From the NCBI RefSeq assembly GCF_030063135.1, contig NZ_JASISO010000002.1:264866-328865 (forward strand): 64,000 bases of DNA. The letters run 5' to 3'. Source of the stretch: Streptomyces sp. G-G2 (lineage in GTDB: Bacteria; Actinomycetota; Actinomycetes; Streptomycetales; Streptomycetaceae). Under the pieces are notes generated by a model. It was not told the DNA's origin. It ran no database searches and saw only the letters and a program-made list of their open reading frames with translations. Shown here piece by piece: positions 44,747 to 53,184 of the stretch; the stretch's first letter is position 1, and each line of letters opens with the position of its first letter. Made by a program: the position numbers and the translations under genes.

Positions 44747-45682
44747 ATGGGCTACCACCGAGGTTCCCGGGCCGTCCAGGAGCGCGTCGGCGTACGGGAG
44801 GCCGCCGACCACGTCGGACGCTCCATCGGCAACGGCATCCGGGAAGTCGCGGCCGTCTTCCTCGCCCAGCAGCCCTTCCTGGTGGTCGGCGCGGCCGACG
44901 GGGCGGGCACGCTGTGGGCCTCGCAGCTCACCGGGCCGCCCGGATTCGTACGGGCCACCGGGGCCCACCGGATCACGGTGACCGGGGGAGTGCCCGAGGG
45001 GGATCCGCTCGCCGGGGCGCTCGCGACCCCGGGCACCGCCGTCGGCACCATCGCCCTGGACCCGCGCACCCGGCGCCGGATGCGGCTGAACGGGACGGTC
45101 GCCGCCGGTGCGGTCGCGGCCGGTGCGGGGCGGGCCGGGCGGTTCGGCGTCGAGGCCGAGCGGGTGTTCTCCAACTGCCCCAAGTACCTCCAGAAGCGGC
45201 ACCCGCTGGAGCTGGTGCCCGACGGGGGCGGGGTCGTGCGGCGCGGTGGATCGCTCACCCCTGACCAGGAGCGGACCGTACGGGCCGCCGACACCTTCTT
45301 CATCACCACCACCGCCGAGGGCGGGGTCGAGGCCAGCCACCGGGGCGGCGGTCCCGGTTTCGTCGAGGTGCGTTCGCCGTACGAACTGTCCTGGCCGGAC
45401 TATCCGGGGAACGCGATGTTCCTGACCCTCGGCAACCTCGTCAGCGATCCGCGGGCCGGGCTGCTCTTCCCGCACTGGGAGAGCGGGGCGCTGCTCCAGC
45501 TCAGCGGCCGGGCCCGGACCGGGTTCGGCGCCGACGGCGGCCGGACGGTCCGCTTCACCGTGGAGTCGGTGGTCGAGAGCCGCCACCCGGGGCGGCTGCG
45601 CTGGAGCGGACCGGAGTACTCCCCGGCCAACCCCCCGCTGGGCGGGGACCGCCCCGCTCACCTGGGGAGTACGACGAGATAG
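44747..45682 (+). CDS. Pyridoxamine 5'-phosphate oxidase-fold protein
   Basis: 311 residues with a split-barrel flavin-binding domain: IREVAAVFLAQQPFLVVGAADGAGTLWAS at about 31-59, then a second copy near TVRAADTFFITTTAEGGVEASHRGGGPGFVEV (about 177-208). Two tandem PPOX-like halves are typical of this actinobacterial group. It probably uses FMN or F420 and a small organic substrate. ATG follows GGGAGG. It is the second gene after the CGNR-controlled promoter and overlaps the convergent nuclease gene by 25 bp. Confidence 0.82.
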   Translation: MGYHRGSRAVQERVGVREAADHVGRSIGNGIREVAAVFLAQQPFLVVGAADGAGTLWASQLTGPPGFVRATGAHRITVTGGVPEGDPLAGALATPGTAVGTIALDPRTRRRMRLNGTVAAGAVAAGAGRAGRFGVEAERVFSNCPKYLQKRHPLELVPDGGGVVRRGGSLTPDQERTVRAADTFFITTTAEGGVEASHRGGGPGFVEVRSPYELSWPDYPGNAMFLTLGNLVSDPRAGLLFPHWESGALLQLSGRARTGFGADGGRTVRFTVESVVESRHPGRLRWSGPEYSPANPPLGGDRPAHLGSTTR

Positions 45683-46617
45683 GCGGCGGGCTCGCGGTCG
45701 CCGGACGCCGTCAGGGCGGTCCGGACGACCGCGGCCTGCTGTTCGGCGTGGTCGCGCAGCTTGCGCGGGGTGATGTGCAGGACAGTCACCCCGAGCCCCT
45801 CCAGGGCGTCCCGCTTGCGCGCGCACTCCGACCACTGCTCGTCCTCGCCCTGGCGCGGGGCCCGGGTGTCCAGTTCCACCGCGACCGCCTGGTCGGGCCA
45901 GTAGGCGTCCACCCCGCCCAGGTGGGGGCCGCCGGGGATCCGCAGGTCCACGTTCCACACCGGGTCGGGCAGGCCGTGCAGGCGGACCAGGTCGTAGAGC
46001 CGGTCCTCGGCGATGGCCCGGCCCTCCGCCAGCAGGGACTCCACGGCGTCCACCACGTGCGGTCGGCTCAGCAGCCGGCCCACCGTCAGCTCCCGCACGA
46101 GCGCGGCCGGTTCGCAGTGGCCGCCGCGCACGGCCTCGCTCAGCAGGCGGCGTACGGTTCCCGCGTCCGAGAGCTGCGCGACGGCGTCGGCGACGGCGCG
46201 GGCCACCGGGGCCACGGGCAGGCCGGTGACCTCCTGGGGGTGGGGCGGGACGTGCGAACGGACGATCCGTACGCAGCCGGTGGAACGCAGCCGGCGGGTG
46301 CCGGGGACCAGGACGTCGATCTGCGGGAGGGCGAGCAGGGTGGGGGCGGAGGTGAACCGGTACAGCGCGAGGGCCGCCAGCCCCGTGATCATGGCCTCCC
46401 CGCCGCGGCGGCCCGCGTAGAGCAGCGCGGCGTGCAGCCGCTCCTCGCTGGTCGCGGGGCCCGAGTGGAGCAGGAACACCCCGGGCAGGATCTGCTGCCA
46501 GGGCCGCCCGGCGGCGTCGGAGGCGCTGATGCCGTGTTCGCGGAGCTGGGAGAGGGTCAGGACGCGGGGGCGGGTACCGGTGAGGTGCCGGAGGGGGAGG
46601 GGCGTGTTGTGGTTCAT
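45658..46617 (-). CDS. AbiEi-antitoxin-like / DUF559-type endonuclease-fold protein
   Basis: About 319 residues. The N-terminal 100 residues resemble the AbiEi-type winged helix (LTLSQLREHGISASDAAG, then QQILPGVFLLHSGP), and the C-terminal 110 residues resemble the DUF559/Vsr-like PD-(D/E)xK nuclease fold: GGVDAYWPDQAVAVELDT with the acidic pair, and VTVLHITPRKL. Proteins of this two-part design are common orphans in actinobacteria. No AbiEii-type toxin gene is adjacent, so a true toxin-antitoxin role is doubtful. Start chosen at 46617; 46635 is also possible, and neither has a good ribosome-binding site. Confidence 0.68.
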   Translation of the reverse strand: MNHNTPLPLRHLTGTRPRVLTLSQLREHGISASDAAGRPWQQILPGVFLLHSGPATSEERLHAALLYAGRRGGEAMITGLAALALYRFTSAPTLLALPQIDVLVPGTRRLRSTGCVRIVRSHVPPHPQEVTGLPVAPVARAVADAVAQLSDAGTVRRLLSEAVRGGHCEPAALVRELTVGRLLSRPHVVDAVESLLAEGRAIAEDRLYDLVRLHGLPDPVWNVDLRIPGGPHLGGVDAYWPDQAVAVELDTRAPRQGEDEQWSECARKRDALEGLGVTVLHITPRKLRDHAEQQAAVVRTALTASGDREPAAYLVVLPR

Positions 46618-46790
46618 GAGCCGGGGATTCCGCATCCGGCGCCGTCGCTAACCGCTGTTACACGTTCGTCGACAAACCGGGACAAGCCCGGGCTAAAGTA
46701 CGGGCGTTCGACGGTCGATAGGGCCCCCGCCCCTCCGCCCTCCGGGGCGGCGCACATTCAGCCCGCCGGCCCGGGGCACATCCAGCCCGC

Positions 46791-46862
46791 CCGGCGTTTG
46801 AGGGCGTCATTGAGCCGGGCCCGGGGGCGGGCCGTTGCCTCCGGCGGCGCCTCAAACGCCGG
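46791..46862. repeat. Nested inverted-repeat element, copy 2
   Basis: Outer arms CCGGCGTTTGAGG (46791-46803) and CCTCAAACGCCGG (46850-46862) are identical to those at 26491-26563, with a similar spacing (46 versus 47 bp). The centre is again a GGCCCGG-type GC palindrome. A near-repeat ACATTCAGCCCGCC / ACATCCAGCCCGCC lies just left of it (46754-46789), and a GC-rich hairpin (GCCCCCCGGGGGGC) follows at 46880-46893. The 276-bp gap it occupies (46636-46911) holds no gene. Confidence 0.85.
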
Positions 46863-46911
46863 CGGGGCTATAAGGGCCGCCCCCCGGGGGGCTTTCAGCT
46901 TGGCCAGAGGG

Positions 46912-49467
46912 TCAGGCGGAGGCGGCCGTGTCGCAGGACTGGCCTCGCAGGGCGCGGGCCAGGTCGTCGCGGGACTCGAGGACCAGCCGCCGCAGCGCCG
47001 GCGCGGCCGCCTCGTGCCCGGACAGCCACGCGTCGGCGGCGGCCACGGTCGCCTGCGAGTCCTGCAGCGCCGGGAACAGCCCCCGCACCACGTCCATCCC
47101 GATCTGGATCGACCGCTCGCTCCACACCCGCTCGATCGCGTCGAAGTACCGCTCCGCGTACGGCGCGAGCACGCCCCGCTGCGAGGGCTGCTGCATCCCC
47201 GCGATCGTCGCCTCCACCAGCGCGTTCGACAGCGCGTCCGACTCCACCACCACCGCCCACGCCTGCGCCTTGACCGCCTCCGACGGCCGCGCCGCCAGGC
47301 ACCGCACCGAGTGCCGCTTGCCCGACGCCGTGTCGTCCCGGGCCAGTTCGGCGGCCAGCACGCCCTCGTCGACCGCGCCGTGCGCGCTCAGCGGCAGCAG
47401 GAAGTCCCAGCGCAGCTCCTGGTCCACCTCCAGCCCGTCGATCCGAGCGGAGCCGTCCAGGAGCCCCAGCAGCAGCTGGAAGTCGCCCTCGCTCGCCGCG
47501 CCCGCCGCGAAGAACCGGGCCCAGGTCAGCTGGTGCTCCGACCCCGGCTCCGCCAGCCGCAGCTCCTTCAGCGCGCCCGCCGCCAGCAGCCGGCCGCCCT
47601 GCTCGCGCCACTGCGGCGCCGCGTAGTGGGTGATCGCGCCCTGCGCCTGCGCGTGCAGCATCTGGAGCACGCCGACGTCCGTCTCCCGGCCCGCGTGGGC
47701 CAGTACCAGCGCGAGGAAGTCCCGCGCGGGCATCAGCGCGTCGCGCGTCAGGTTCCACAGCGCCGACCAGCACAGCGCCCGCGCCAGCGGATCGGTCAGC
47801 GCGCCCAGGTGCGTGCGCAGCGTGGTCAGCGAACCCTCGTCGAAGCGGATCTTGCAGTAGGTCAGGTCGTCGTCGTTGACCAGGACCAGATCGGGCCGCT
47901 CGGCGCCCGCCAGTTCCGCGACCACCGTCCGCGCGCCCGCGACGTCGATCTCGGCCCGTGCGTAGCGCACGAGGGCGCCGTCCTCCAGCCGGTACAGGCC
48001 GACCGCCACCCGGTGGGGGCGCAGTTCGGCGCCTTCCTGGAGCACGGCGAGTTCGGTGATCCGCCCGGCCGCGTCATAGGTCACCAGCGGGGTCAGCGCG
48101 TTCACGCCCGCCGTCTGGAGCCAGGCCCGCGACCATTCGCCCATGTCCCGGCCCGAGACCTCGGCCAGCACCGACAGCAGGTCGTCGAGCGTGGTGTTCC
48201 CGTACGCGTTGGCCTTGAAGTAGCGCCGCGCGCCCTCCAGGAAGGCGTCGCGGCCGACGTAGGCGACCAACTGCTTGAGCACCGCCGCGCCCTTGGCGTA
48301 GGTGATGCCGTCGAAGTTGAGCTTCGCGTCCTCCAGGTCACGGATGTCGGCCGTGATCGGGTGCGTGGAGGGCAGCTGGTCGGCCCGGTACGCCCACGCC
48401 TTGCGGTTGTTGGCGAAGGTGACCCAGCCGTTGTCGAAGCGGGTCGCCTCCACCATCGAGAAGGTGCCCATGAAGTCCGCGAAGGACTCCTTCAACCACA
48501 GGTCGTCCCACCACTTCATGGTGACCAGGTCGCCGAACCACATGTGCGCCATCTCGTGCAGGATGACGTTCGCGCGCCGCTCGTAGGAGGCCCGGGTGAC
48601 CTTCCCGCGGAAGATGTACTCCTCGCGGAAGGTCACCATCCCCGGGTTCTCCATGGCGCCCAGGTTGTACTCCGGCACGAAGGCCTGGTCGTACTTCCCG
48701 AAGGGGTAGGGGTAGTCGAAGTGCTCGTGGAAGAAGTCGAAGCCCTGCTTGGTGACGAGGAAGACGTCGTCCGCGTCGAAGTGCTTGGCCAGTCCCTTGC
48801 GGCACATCGCGCCGAGCGGGATCGTCAGCTCACCGCGCGTGTAGGTGTCCGTGACGTAGTGGTACGGGCCCGCGACCACGCAGGTGATGTACGTCGAGAT
48901 CGGCGCGGTCTCGGCGAAGCGGCGGGTGTTTTCCTCGCGGGACTCCTCCACGCCGTTGCTCCACACCTGCCAGCCCTCGGGCGCGGTCACCTCGAAGCGG
49001 TAGGGGGCCTTCAAGTCGGGCTGCTCGAAGTTCGCGTACACCCGGCGCGCGTCCGCGGGCTCGTACTGGGTGTAGAGGTAGACCTCGCCGTCCTCCGGGT
49101 CCACGAACCGGTGCATGCCCTCGCCGGTTCGGCTGTACGCGCAGTTCGCGTCCACCACCAGGACGTTCTCCGTGGCCAGGTCCGCCAGCGCGATCCGCGA
49201 GCCGTCGAACACGGCGGCCGGGTCGAGGGCGGCGCCGTTGAGGGTGACCGCGTTAACCGAAGGGGCGATCAGGTCCGCGAAGGTGGCGGCGCCGGGAACC
49301 GCGGAGCGGAAGCGGACGGTCGTCACGGAGCGGAAGGTCCTTGGTCCCTCGGCCGGTTCGTTCTCGTCCACGGCGGACCGGAGGTCGAGGACCACCTCGT
49401 ACCCCTGGACTGACAGCAGCTCGGCCCGCTCGCGGGCCTCGTCGCGGGACAGGTTTTCACCGGACAC
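46912..49467 (-). CDS. pepN: Aminopeptidase N paralogue (M1 family)
   Basis: 851 residues from a GTG at 49467 with GAAGGAG 5 bp upstream. The zinc site is HEMAH (His304, His308) with the Glu ligand in WLKESFA, and GAMEN precedes it. It shares the layout and about the length of the pepN at 34326-36911, with many substitutions, so the two are old paralogues. No signal peptide. It likely has a different peptide preference; which is unknown. Diverges from the oxidoreductase gene. Confidence 0.92.
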   Translation of the reverse strand: MSGENLSRDEARERAELLSVQGYEVVLDLRSAVDENEPAEGPRTFRSVTTVRFRSAVPGAATFADLIAPSVNAVTLNGAALDPAAVFDGSRIALADLATENVLVVDANCAYSRTGEGMHRFVDPEDGEVYLYTQYEPADARRVYANFEQPDLKAPYRFEVTAPEGWQVWSNGVEESREENTRRFAETAPISTYITCVVAGPYHYVTDTYTRGELTIPLGAMCRKGLAKHFDADDVFLVTKQGFDFFHEHFDYPYPFGKYDQAFVPEYNLGAMENPGMVTFREEYIFRGKVTRASYERRANVILHEMAHMWFGDLVTMKWWDDLWLKESFADFMGTFSMVEATRFDNGWVTFANNRKAWAYRADQLPSTHPITADIRDLEDAKLNFDGITYAKGAAVLKQLVAYVGRDAFLEGARRYFKANAYGNTTLDDLLSVLAEVSGRDMGEWSRAWLQTAGVNALTPLVTYDAAGRITELAVLQEGAELRPHRVAVGLYRLEDGALVRYARAEIDVAGARTVVAELAGAERPDLVLVNDDDLTYCKIRFDEGSLTTLRTHLGALTDPLARALCWSALWNLTRDALMPARDFLALVLAHAGRETDVGVLQMLHAQAQGAITHYAAPQWREQGGRLLAAGALKELRLAEPGSEHQLTWARFFAAGAASEGDFQLLLGLLDGSARIDGLEVDQELRWDFLLPLSAHGAVDEGVLAAELARDDTASGKRHSVRCLAARPSEAVKAQAWAVVVESDALSNALVEATIAGMQQPSQRGVLAPYAERYFDAIERVWSERSIQIGMDVVRGLFPALQDSQATVAAADAWLSGHEAAAPALRRLVLESRDDLARALRGQSCDTAASA

Positions 49468-49612
49468 GGGCACTCCTTCGTGCGTGTTCACGTTTTCGGT
49501 TCGAATCCTCCCATGGGGAATGCGGGGGACGGCGGGGCGGTTGCCGTCGGTGTGCGCGCCCCCGGCGCGCCCCCGCTCGTACCCGACGGACCCATCGCCG
49601 CAGAGGAGAGTC

Positions 49613-50260
49613 ATGCCCGACACCCAGGTGACCGAGAAGACCCCGGTCGACTTCTGGTTCGACCCGCTCTGCCCCTGGGCCTGGATGACCTCCCGCTGGA
49701 TGCTGGAAGTCGAGAAGGTCCGTGACATCGAGGTGCGCTGGCACGTCATGAGCCTGTCGGTGCTGAACGAGAACAAGCTCGACGAGATGCCCGAGCGCTA
49801 CCGCGACCTGCTCGGACCCAAGGGCCTGGAGCCGGTCCGCGTGGTGGTCGCGGCCCAGCAGAAGCACGGCAGCGAGGTCACCGGCAAGCTCTACACGGCC
49901 CTCGGCACCCGCTTCCACAACGAGGGCCAGGGCGCGGGCCGCGAGGTCATCGCCGCCGCCCTCGCCGACGTGGGCCTGCCCGCCGAGCTGATCGCGTACG
50001 CCGACTCCGACGAGTACGACGAGATCCTGCGCACCTCGCACGCCAACGGCATAGACCGGGTCGGCCAGGAGGTCGGCACCCCGGTCATCTCGGTGCCCGG
50101 CGCCGACGGCGAGGACGTGGCCTTCTTCGGCCCGGTCGTCACCCCGGCCCCGCGCGGCGAGGCCGCGGCCCGGCTGTGGGACGGCACCCTGCTGGTCGCC
50201 TCGACCCCCGGTTTCTTCGAGATCAAGCGGACCCGGACGGTCGGCCCCGACTTCGCGTAG
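49613..50260 (+). CDS. DsbA-fold oxidoreductase, mycothiol-dependent nitroreductase (Rv2466c) family
   Basis: 215 residues, ATG after GAGGAGAG. The sequence follows mycobacterial Rv2466c along its length: VDFWFDPLCPWAWMTSRW at 12-29, IEVRWHVMSLSVLNEN, GREVIAAALADVGLPAEL, DVAFFGPV and FFEIKRTRT at the end. Rv2466c reduces substrates with mycothiol through a CPWC site. Here the site is Cys20-Pro-Trp-Ala23, so the resolving cysteine is absent and a monothiol mechanism with mycothiol is expected. Cytoplasmic; single gene. Confidence 0.87.
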   Translation: MPDTQVTEKTPVDFWFDPLCPWAWMTSRWMLEVEKVRDIEVRWHVMSLSVLNENKLDEMPERYRDLLGPKGLEPVRVVVAAQQKHGSEVTGKLYTALGTRFHNEGQGAGREVIAAALADVGLPAELIAYADSDEYDEILRTSHANGIDRVGQEVGTPVISVPGADGEDVAFFGPVVTPAPRGEAAARLWDGTLLVASTPGFFEIKRTRTVGPDFA

Positions 50261-50450
50261 CCGCGCCGCGGGGGAGCCGGGAAGCCGAGTAGCAGGCGCC
50301 CGGTTCCTCCCGTACCGTCCCGATACGGGGACTGAGCAGACGGGCCCGGACGCCACGCTGCCGCTCGGCCGCGAGGGCGGCTGGGCGGCCCCGGGCCTGC
50401 CCAACGACAACGCGCCCTTCGGCAGCCTCCCGGCCCGCCCCCGCGACCGG

Positions 50451-50849
50451 GTGCTGCGCGCGGCGGCCCTCGCGGTGCCCCCGCTGTGGACGGCGCTCGG
50501 GGTCCGCCAGGCCGCGGGCACCCTGCGCCACTACCTGCGGGGCGCGGGCCGCCCGTACCGGGTCGACGACCGGGCGCTGCTGGCGGTGCCCGTCGTACGG
50601 GCGGAGGTCGACCGGCGGCTCGCGCAATGGCGGGCGGCGGCGCGCGCCCTGGGGGAGCCGCGCGGAACGCAGAAGGCCCCCGCGAGTCATGTCCTCGCGA
50701 GGGCCCTCTGGTGTGCACGCCCCCGGGTGAAGGTTGAGAAGACGATCACGAGGCGGGGGCACCCCCCAGCGGTAGCGGGGGAGGCCGGTGGCGCCGATCA
50801 GCCCTGGGCGGGGATCAGCAGCGGGGTGTTCGCCTTGGCGTCGGAGTAG
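50451..50849 (+). pseudogene. Coding-like remnant between oxidoreductase and sodF
   Basis: From about 50331 to 50670 one frame has protein-like codon use (PLGREGGWAAPGLPNDNAP, PARPRDRVLRAAALAVPPLW, RPYRVDDRALLAVPVVRAEV), but the only start is a GTG at 50451 with no ribosome-binding site, and the frame runs unbroken through the terminator at 50673-50703 into the end of sodF. This suggests the C-terminal region of a lost gene, or a gene whose start and stop were removed. No family recognised. The 537-bp gap 50261-50797 otherwise holds a weak CCCGTA/TACGGG hairpin at 50309-50329. Confidence 0.35.
50673..50703. terminator. sodF terminator
   Basis: GGCCCCCGCGAG (50673-50684) pairs with CTCGCGAGGGCC (50692-50703) with one C-A mismatch and a 7-base loop. 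It is 95 bp downstream of the sodF stop on the minus strand. Confidence 0.8.
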
Positions 50850-51454
50850 CGCTTGGCGACGTCCTGCCAGTTGACGACCTTCCACATCGCCTCGATGAAG
50901 TCCACCTTCTGGTTCTTGTACTGCAGGTAGAAGGCGTGCTCCCAGGCGTCGAAGACCAGGACCGGCACCGAGGCCTGGCCCACGTTGCCCTGGTGGTCGT
51001 AGACCTGTTCGACGATCAGGCGGCCGCTGATGGGCTCGTACGCGAGCACGCCCCAGCCGGAGCCCTGCGTCGCGGAGGCCGCGAAGGTGAGCTGCTTGCG
51101 GAACTTCTGGAACGAACCGAAGGACTCGGTGATGGCGTCCGCGAGGTCGCCCAGCCCGTCCTTCTCGTCCGGGACGCCGCCGCCCTCGTCCGTCTTCGGG
51201 TTCGCCATGTTGTGCCAGTAGATGCTGTGCAGGATGTGGCCGGAGAGGTGGAACGCGAGGTTCTTCTCAAGGCCGTTCAGCACGCCCCAGTTCTCCTTGT
51301 CGCGCGCCTCCTCCAGCTGCTCCAGCGTGGTGTTGGCGCCCGCGACGTAGGCGGCGTGGTGCTTGTCGTGGTGCAGCTCGATGATCTGCGGGTTGATCAC
51401 CGGCTCCAGCGCCGCGTAGTCGTAGGGAAGTTCAGGAAGCGTGTAGACGGCCAT
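50798..51454 (-). CDS. sodF: Superoxide dismutase (Fe type)
   Basis: 218 residues from the ATG at 51454. Converts superoxide to oxygen and hydrogen peroxide in the cytoplasm. Metal ligands are His28 (IELHHDKHH), His76 ([10 protein letters not shown]), and the Asp and His of [10 protein letters not shown]. Streptomyces SodF is an iron enzyme repressed when nickel is available, through the Fur-family regulator Nur, and replaced by the Ni enzyme SodN. A perfect GTGCA-AC-TGCAC palindrome lies 41-52 bp upstream of the start, although its spacing does not match the published Nur box well. Fe rather than Mn is inferred from the Streptomyces family. Confidence 0.92.
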   Translation of the reverse strand: MAVYTLPELPYDYAALEPVINPQIIELHHDKHHAAYVAGANTTLEQLEEARDKENWGVLNGLEKNLAFHLSGHILHSIYWHNMANPKTDEGGGVPDEKDGLGDLADAITESFGSFQKFRKQLTFAASATQGSGWGVLAYEPISGRLIVEQVYDHQGNVGQASVPVLVFDAWEHAFYLQYKNQKVDFIEAMWKVVNWQDVAKRYSDAKANTPLLIPAQG

Positions 51455-51494
51455 GCTGGTATCCGGTCCCCTCGGTGTTCTTATTGCCACCCAT

Positions 51495-51506
51495 GTGCAA
51501 CTGCAC
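51495..51506 (-). promoter_or_regulatory. Palindrome upstream of sodF, possible Nur-type site
   Basis: GTGCA-AC-TGCAC is a perfect 12-bp palindrome containing the TGCAA/TTGCA-like half sites of Nur boxes, but with a shorter spacer than TGCAA-N5-TTGCA. Its position, 41-52 bp before the ATG, fits a repressor of the sodF promoter. Confidence 0.35.
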
Positions 51507-51574
51507 GCTAGCAGCATCTATTTCCACAGGCGGCTAAGGGTCGCCTGGCTTGGTGGGGACCTCGGGCACGCGAA

Positions 51575-51610
51575 AGGCCGGACCCCGTGCGTGCGCACGG
51601 GGCCCGGCCT
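51575..51610. terminator. Terminator of the first amino-acid permease gene
   Basis: Arms AGGCCGG-A-CCCCGTGC (51575-51590) and GCACGGGG-C-CCGGCCT (51595-51610) form a 15-pair stem with one mismatch and a GTGC loop, 12 bp past the permease stop on the minus strand. Confidence 0.9.
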
Positions 51611-51622
51611 CCGGAAGAGCGG

Positions 51623-53047
51623 TTACGCCGCCGCGCGCGCCGCAGCCGCGCGCTGGCGGACGTACCCGGTGAGCGCCAGGGCCAGCGCCAGTCCGCCGGT
51701 GAACACGACCTGGACGCGGGTGTCCCCGTCCAGGGCCATCAGCACCAGGACCCCGGCCACACCGGCCAGCGCGACCCAGGTCAGGTAGGGGAAGCCCCAC
51801 ATCCTGACGGCCAACTGCTCCGGCGCCTCGCGCTCCAGCCGGCGGCGCAGCACGAACTGGGAGACCGCGATGAAGCCCCAGACCACCAGGATCACTCCGC
51901 CGACCATGTTCAGCAGCCAGGCGAACAGCGTCTCGGGGTACCAGTACGACAGCAGCACGGTGAGGAAACCGAAGCCGGAGGAGGCGAGCACCGCGCGGCG
52001 CGGGACCCGGTCGGTGAGCTTGCCCAGCGCCTTGGGGCCCTGGCCGCGGGAGATGAGGGAGTAGGCCATCCGGGAGGAGCCGTAGATGTTCGCGTTCATC
52101 GCGGACAGGAGGGCGATCAGGATGACCACGTTCATGACCTCGCCCGCTGCGGGGATGCCCAGGTGGTTCAGGGTGGCGGCGTACGGCCCCTGTTCGGTGA
52201 CGCCGGGTTCGTTCCACGGCAGCAGGGTGACGATGACCAGCATCGAGCCGACGTAGACGACCGCGATCCGCCACATGGTGGTCTTCACGGCCGTGGCCAC
52301 GCCCTTGGCCGGGTTCTCGGACTCGGCGGCGGCGATGGTCACCGTCTCCAGGCCGCCGTAGGCGACGACCGAGGCCAGCAGCCCGACGAGCAGCCCGTCC
52401 ACGCCGCCCGGCATGAAACCGCCGTCGTGCAGCAGGTTGGCGGCGCCGGGGGAGGAGGTGCCGGGCAGCACGCCCAGGACGGCCAGCACGCCCAGGCCCA
52501 GGAACAGCGCGATGGCGCCGATCTTGAGGGCGGAGAACCAGAACTCGAACTCGCCGAAGTTCGAGACGGCGGCCAGGTTGGAGCCGCAGAACACCGCCAT
52601 GAAGATCAGTACCCACATCCACGACGGGGTGCCGGGCAGCCATCCGGTCACGATGTGCGCCGCGCCGATGGCCTCGATGGCCACCCCGACGCACAGCAGG
52701 ATCCAGAACATCCAGCCCGCCGTGAAGCCGGCCCACGGGCCGATCGCGCGCTCGGCGTGCACCGAGAAGGAGCCGGAGGCGGGGTTCGCGGCGGACATCT
52801 CGCCGAGCATGCGCATCACGAACATCACGAGCAGGCCGGACGCCGCGTAGGCGAGCACGATCGAGGGCCCGGCCGCCGCGATACCGGCGCCGGAACCGAC
52901 GAAGAGGCCCGCCCCGATGACGCCGCCGAGGGCGATCATCGAGAGGTGGCGCTGTTTGAGGCCGTTGCCGAGGGGGGACCCGGCGGGTCCGGTCTCCTCC
53001 CCGGAGGTCTGCTGCTGTTCGGGAGGTGTGGCGGTGCGCTGGCTCAT
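51623..53047 (-). CDS. Amino acid permease (APC superfamily)
   Basis: 474 residues with 12 predicted helices. The first helix carries the family motif GLKQRHLSMIALGGVIGAGL (residues 29-48), and the APC loop EFEFWFSALKIGAI follows near the middle. It belongs to the GABA/aromatic/D-serine-type proton-coupled amino-acid permeases. It is the first of three paralogues in 5.4 kb, all on the minus strand but each with its own terminator or gap, so they are probably independently regulated. Substrate not readable. Confidence 0.88.
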   Translation of the reverse strand: MSQRTATPPEQQQTSGEETGPAGSPLGNGLKQRHLSMIALGGVIGAGLFVGSGAGIAAAGPSIVLAYAASGLLVMFVMRMLGEMSAANPASGSFSVHAERAIGPWAGFTAGWMFWILLCVGVAIEAIGAAHIVTGWLPGTPSWMWVLIFMAVFCGSNLAAVSNFGEFEFWFSALKIGAIALFLGLGVLAVLGVLPGTSSPGAANLLHDGGFMPGGVDGLLVGLLASVVAYGGLETVTIAAAESENPAKGVATAVKTTMWRIAVVYVGSMLVIVTLLPWNEPGVTEQGPYAATLNHLGIPAAGEVMNVVILIALLSAMNANIYGSSRMAYSLISRGQGPKALGKLTDRVPRRAVLASSGFGFLTVLLSYWYPETLFAWLLNMVGGVILVVWGFIAVSQFVLRRRLEREAPEQLAVRMWGFPYLTWVALAGVAGVLVLMALDGDTRVQVVFTGGLALALALTGYVRQRAAAARAAA

Positions 53048-53184
53048 GGGGGTGCCTGTCCGGTGTGCGGGTGGACGGGGAGAGGTGCACCAGTGTGCCT
53101 ACTGTCCGTTTATCGGACGAAAGCTGTCCATCATGCGGACAGGTCTGCCGTTCCGAGTCGGCGCGCCGCCGCGGAACCCTCCCC

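Noticed and set aside
45658..46617. Type IV toxin-antitoxin module of AbiE type
   Set aside because: No AbiEii nucleotidyltransferase gene on either side; only the antitoxin-like winged helix is present.
45748..49413. 1221-residue plus-strand frame across the AbiEi-like and second pepN genes
   Set aside because: Low-complexity Arg/Val/Gln-rich shadow of two real minus-strand genes; no start context or motif.
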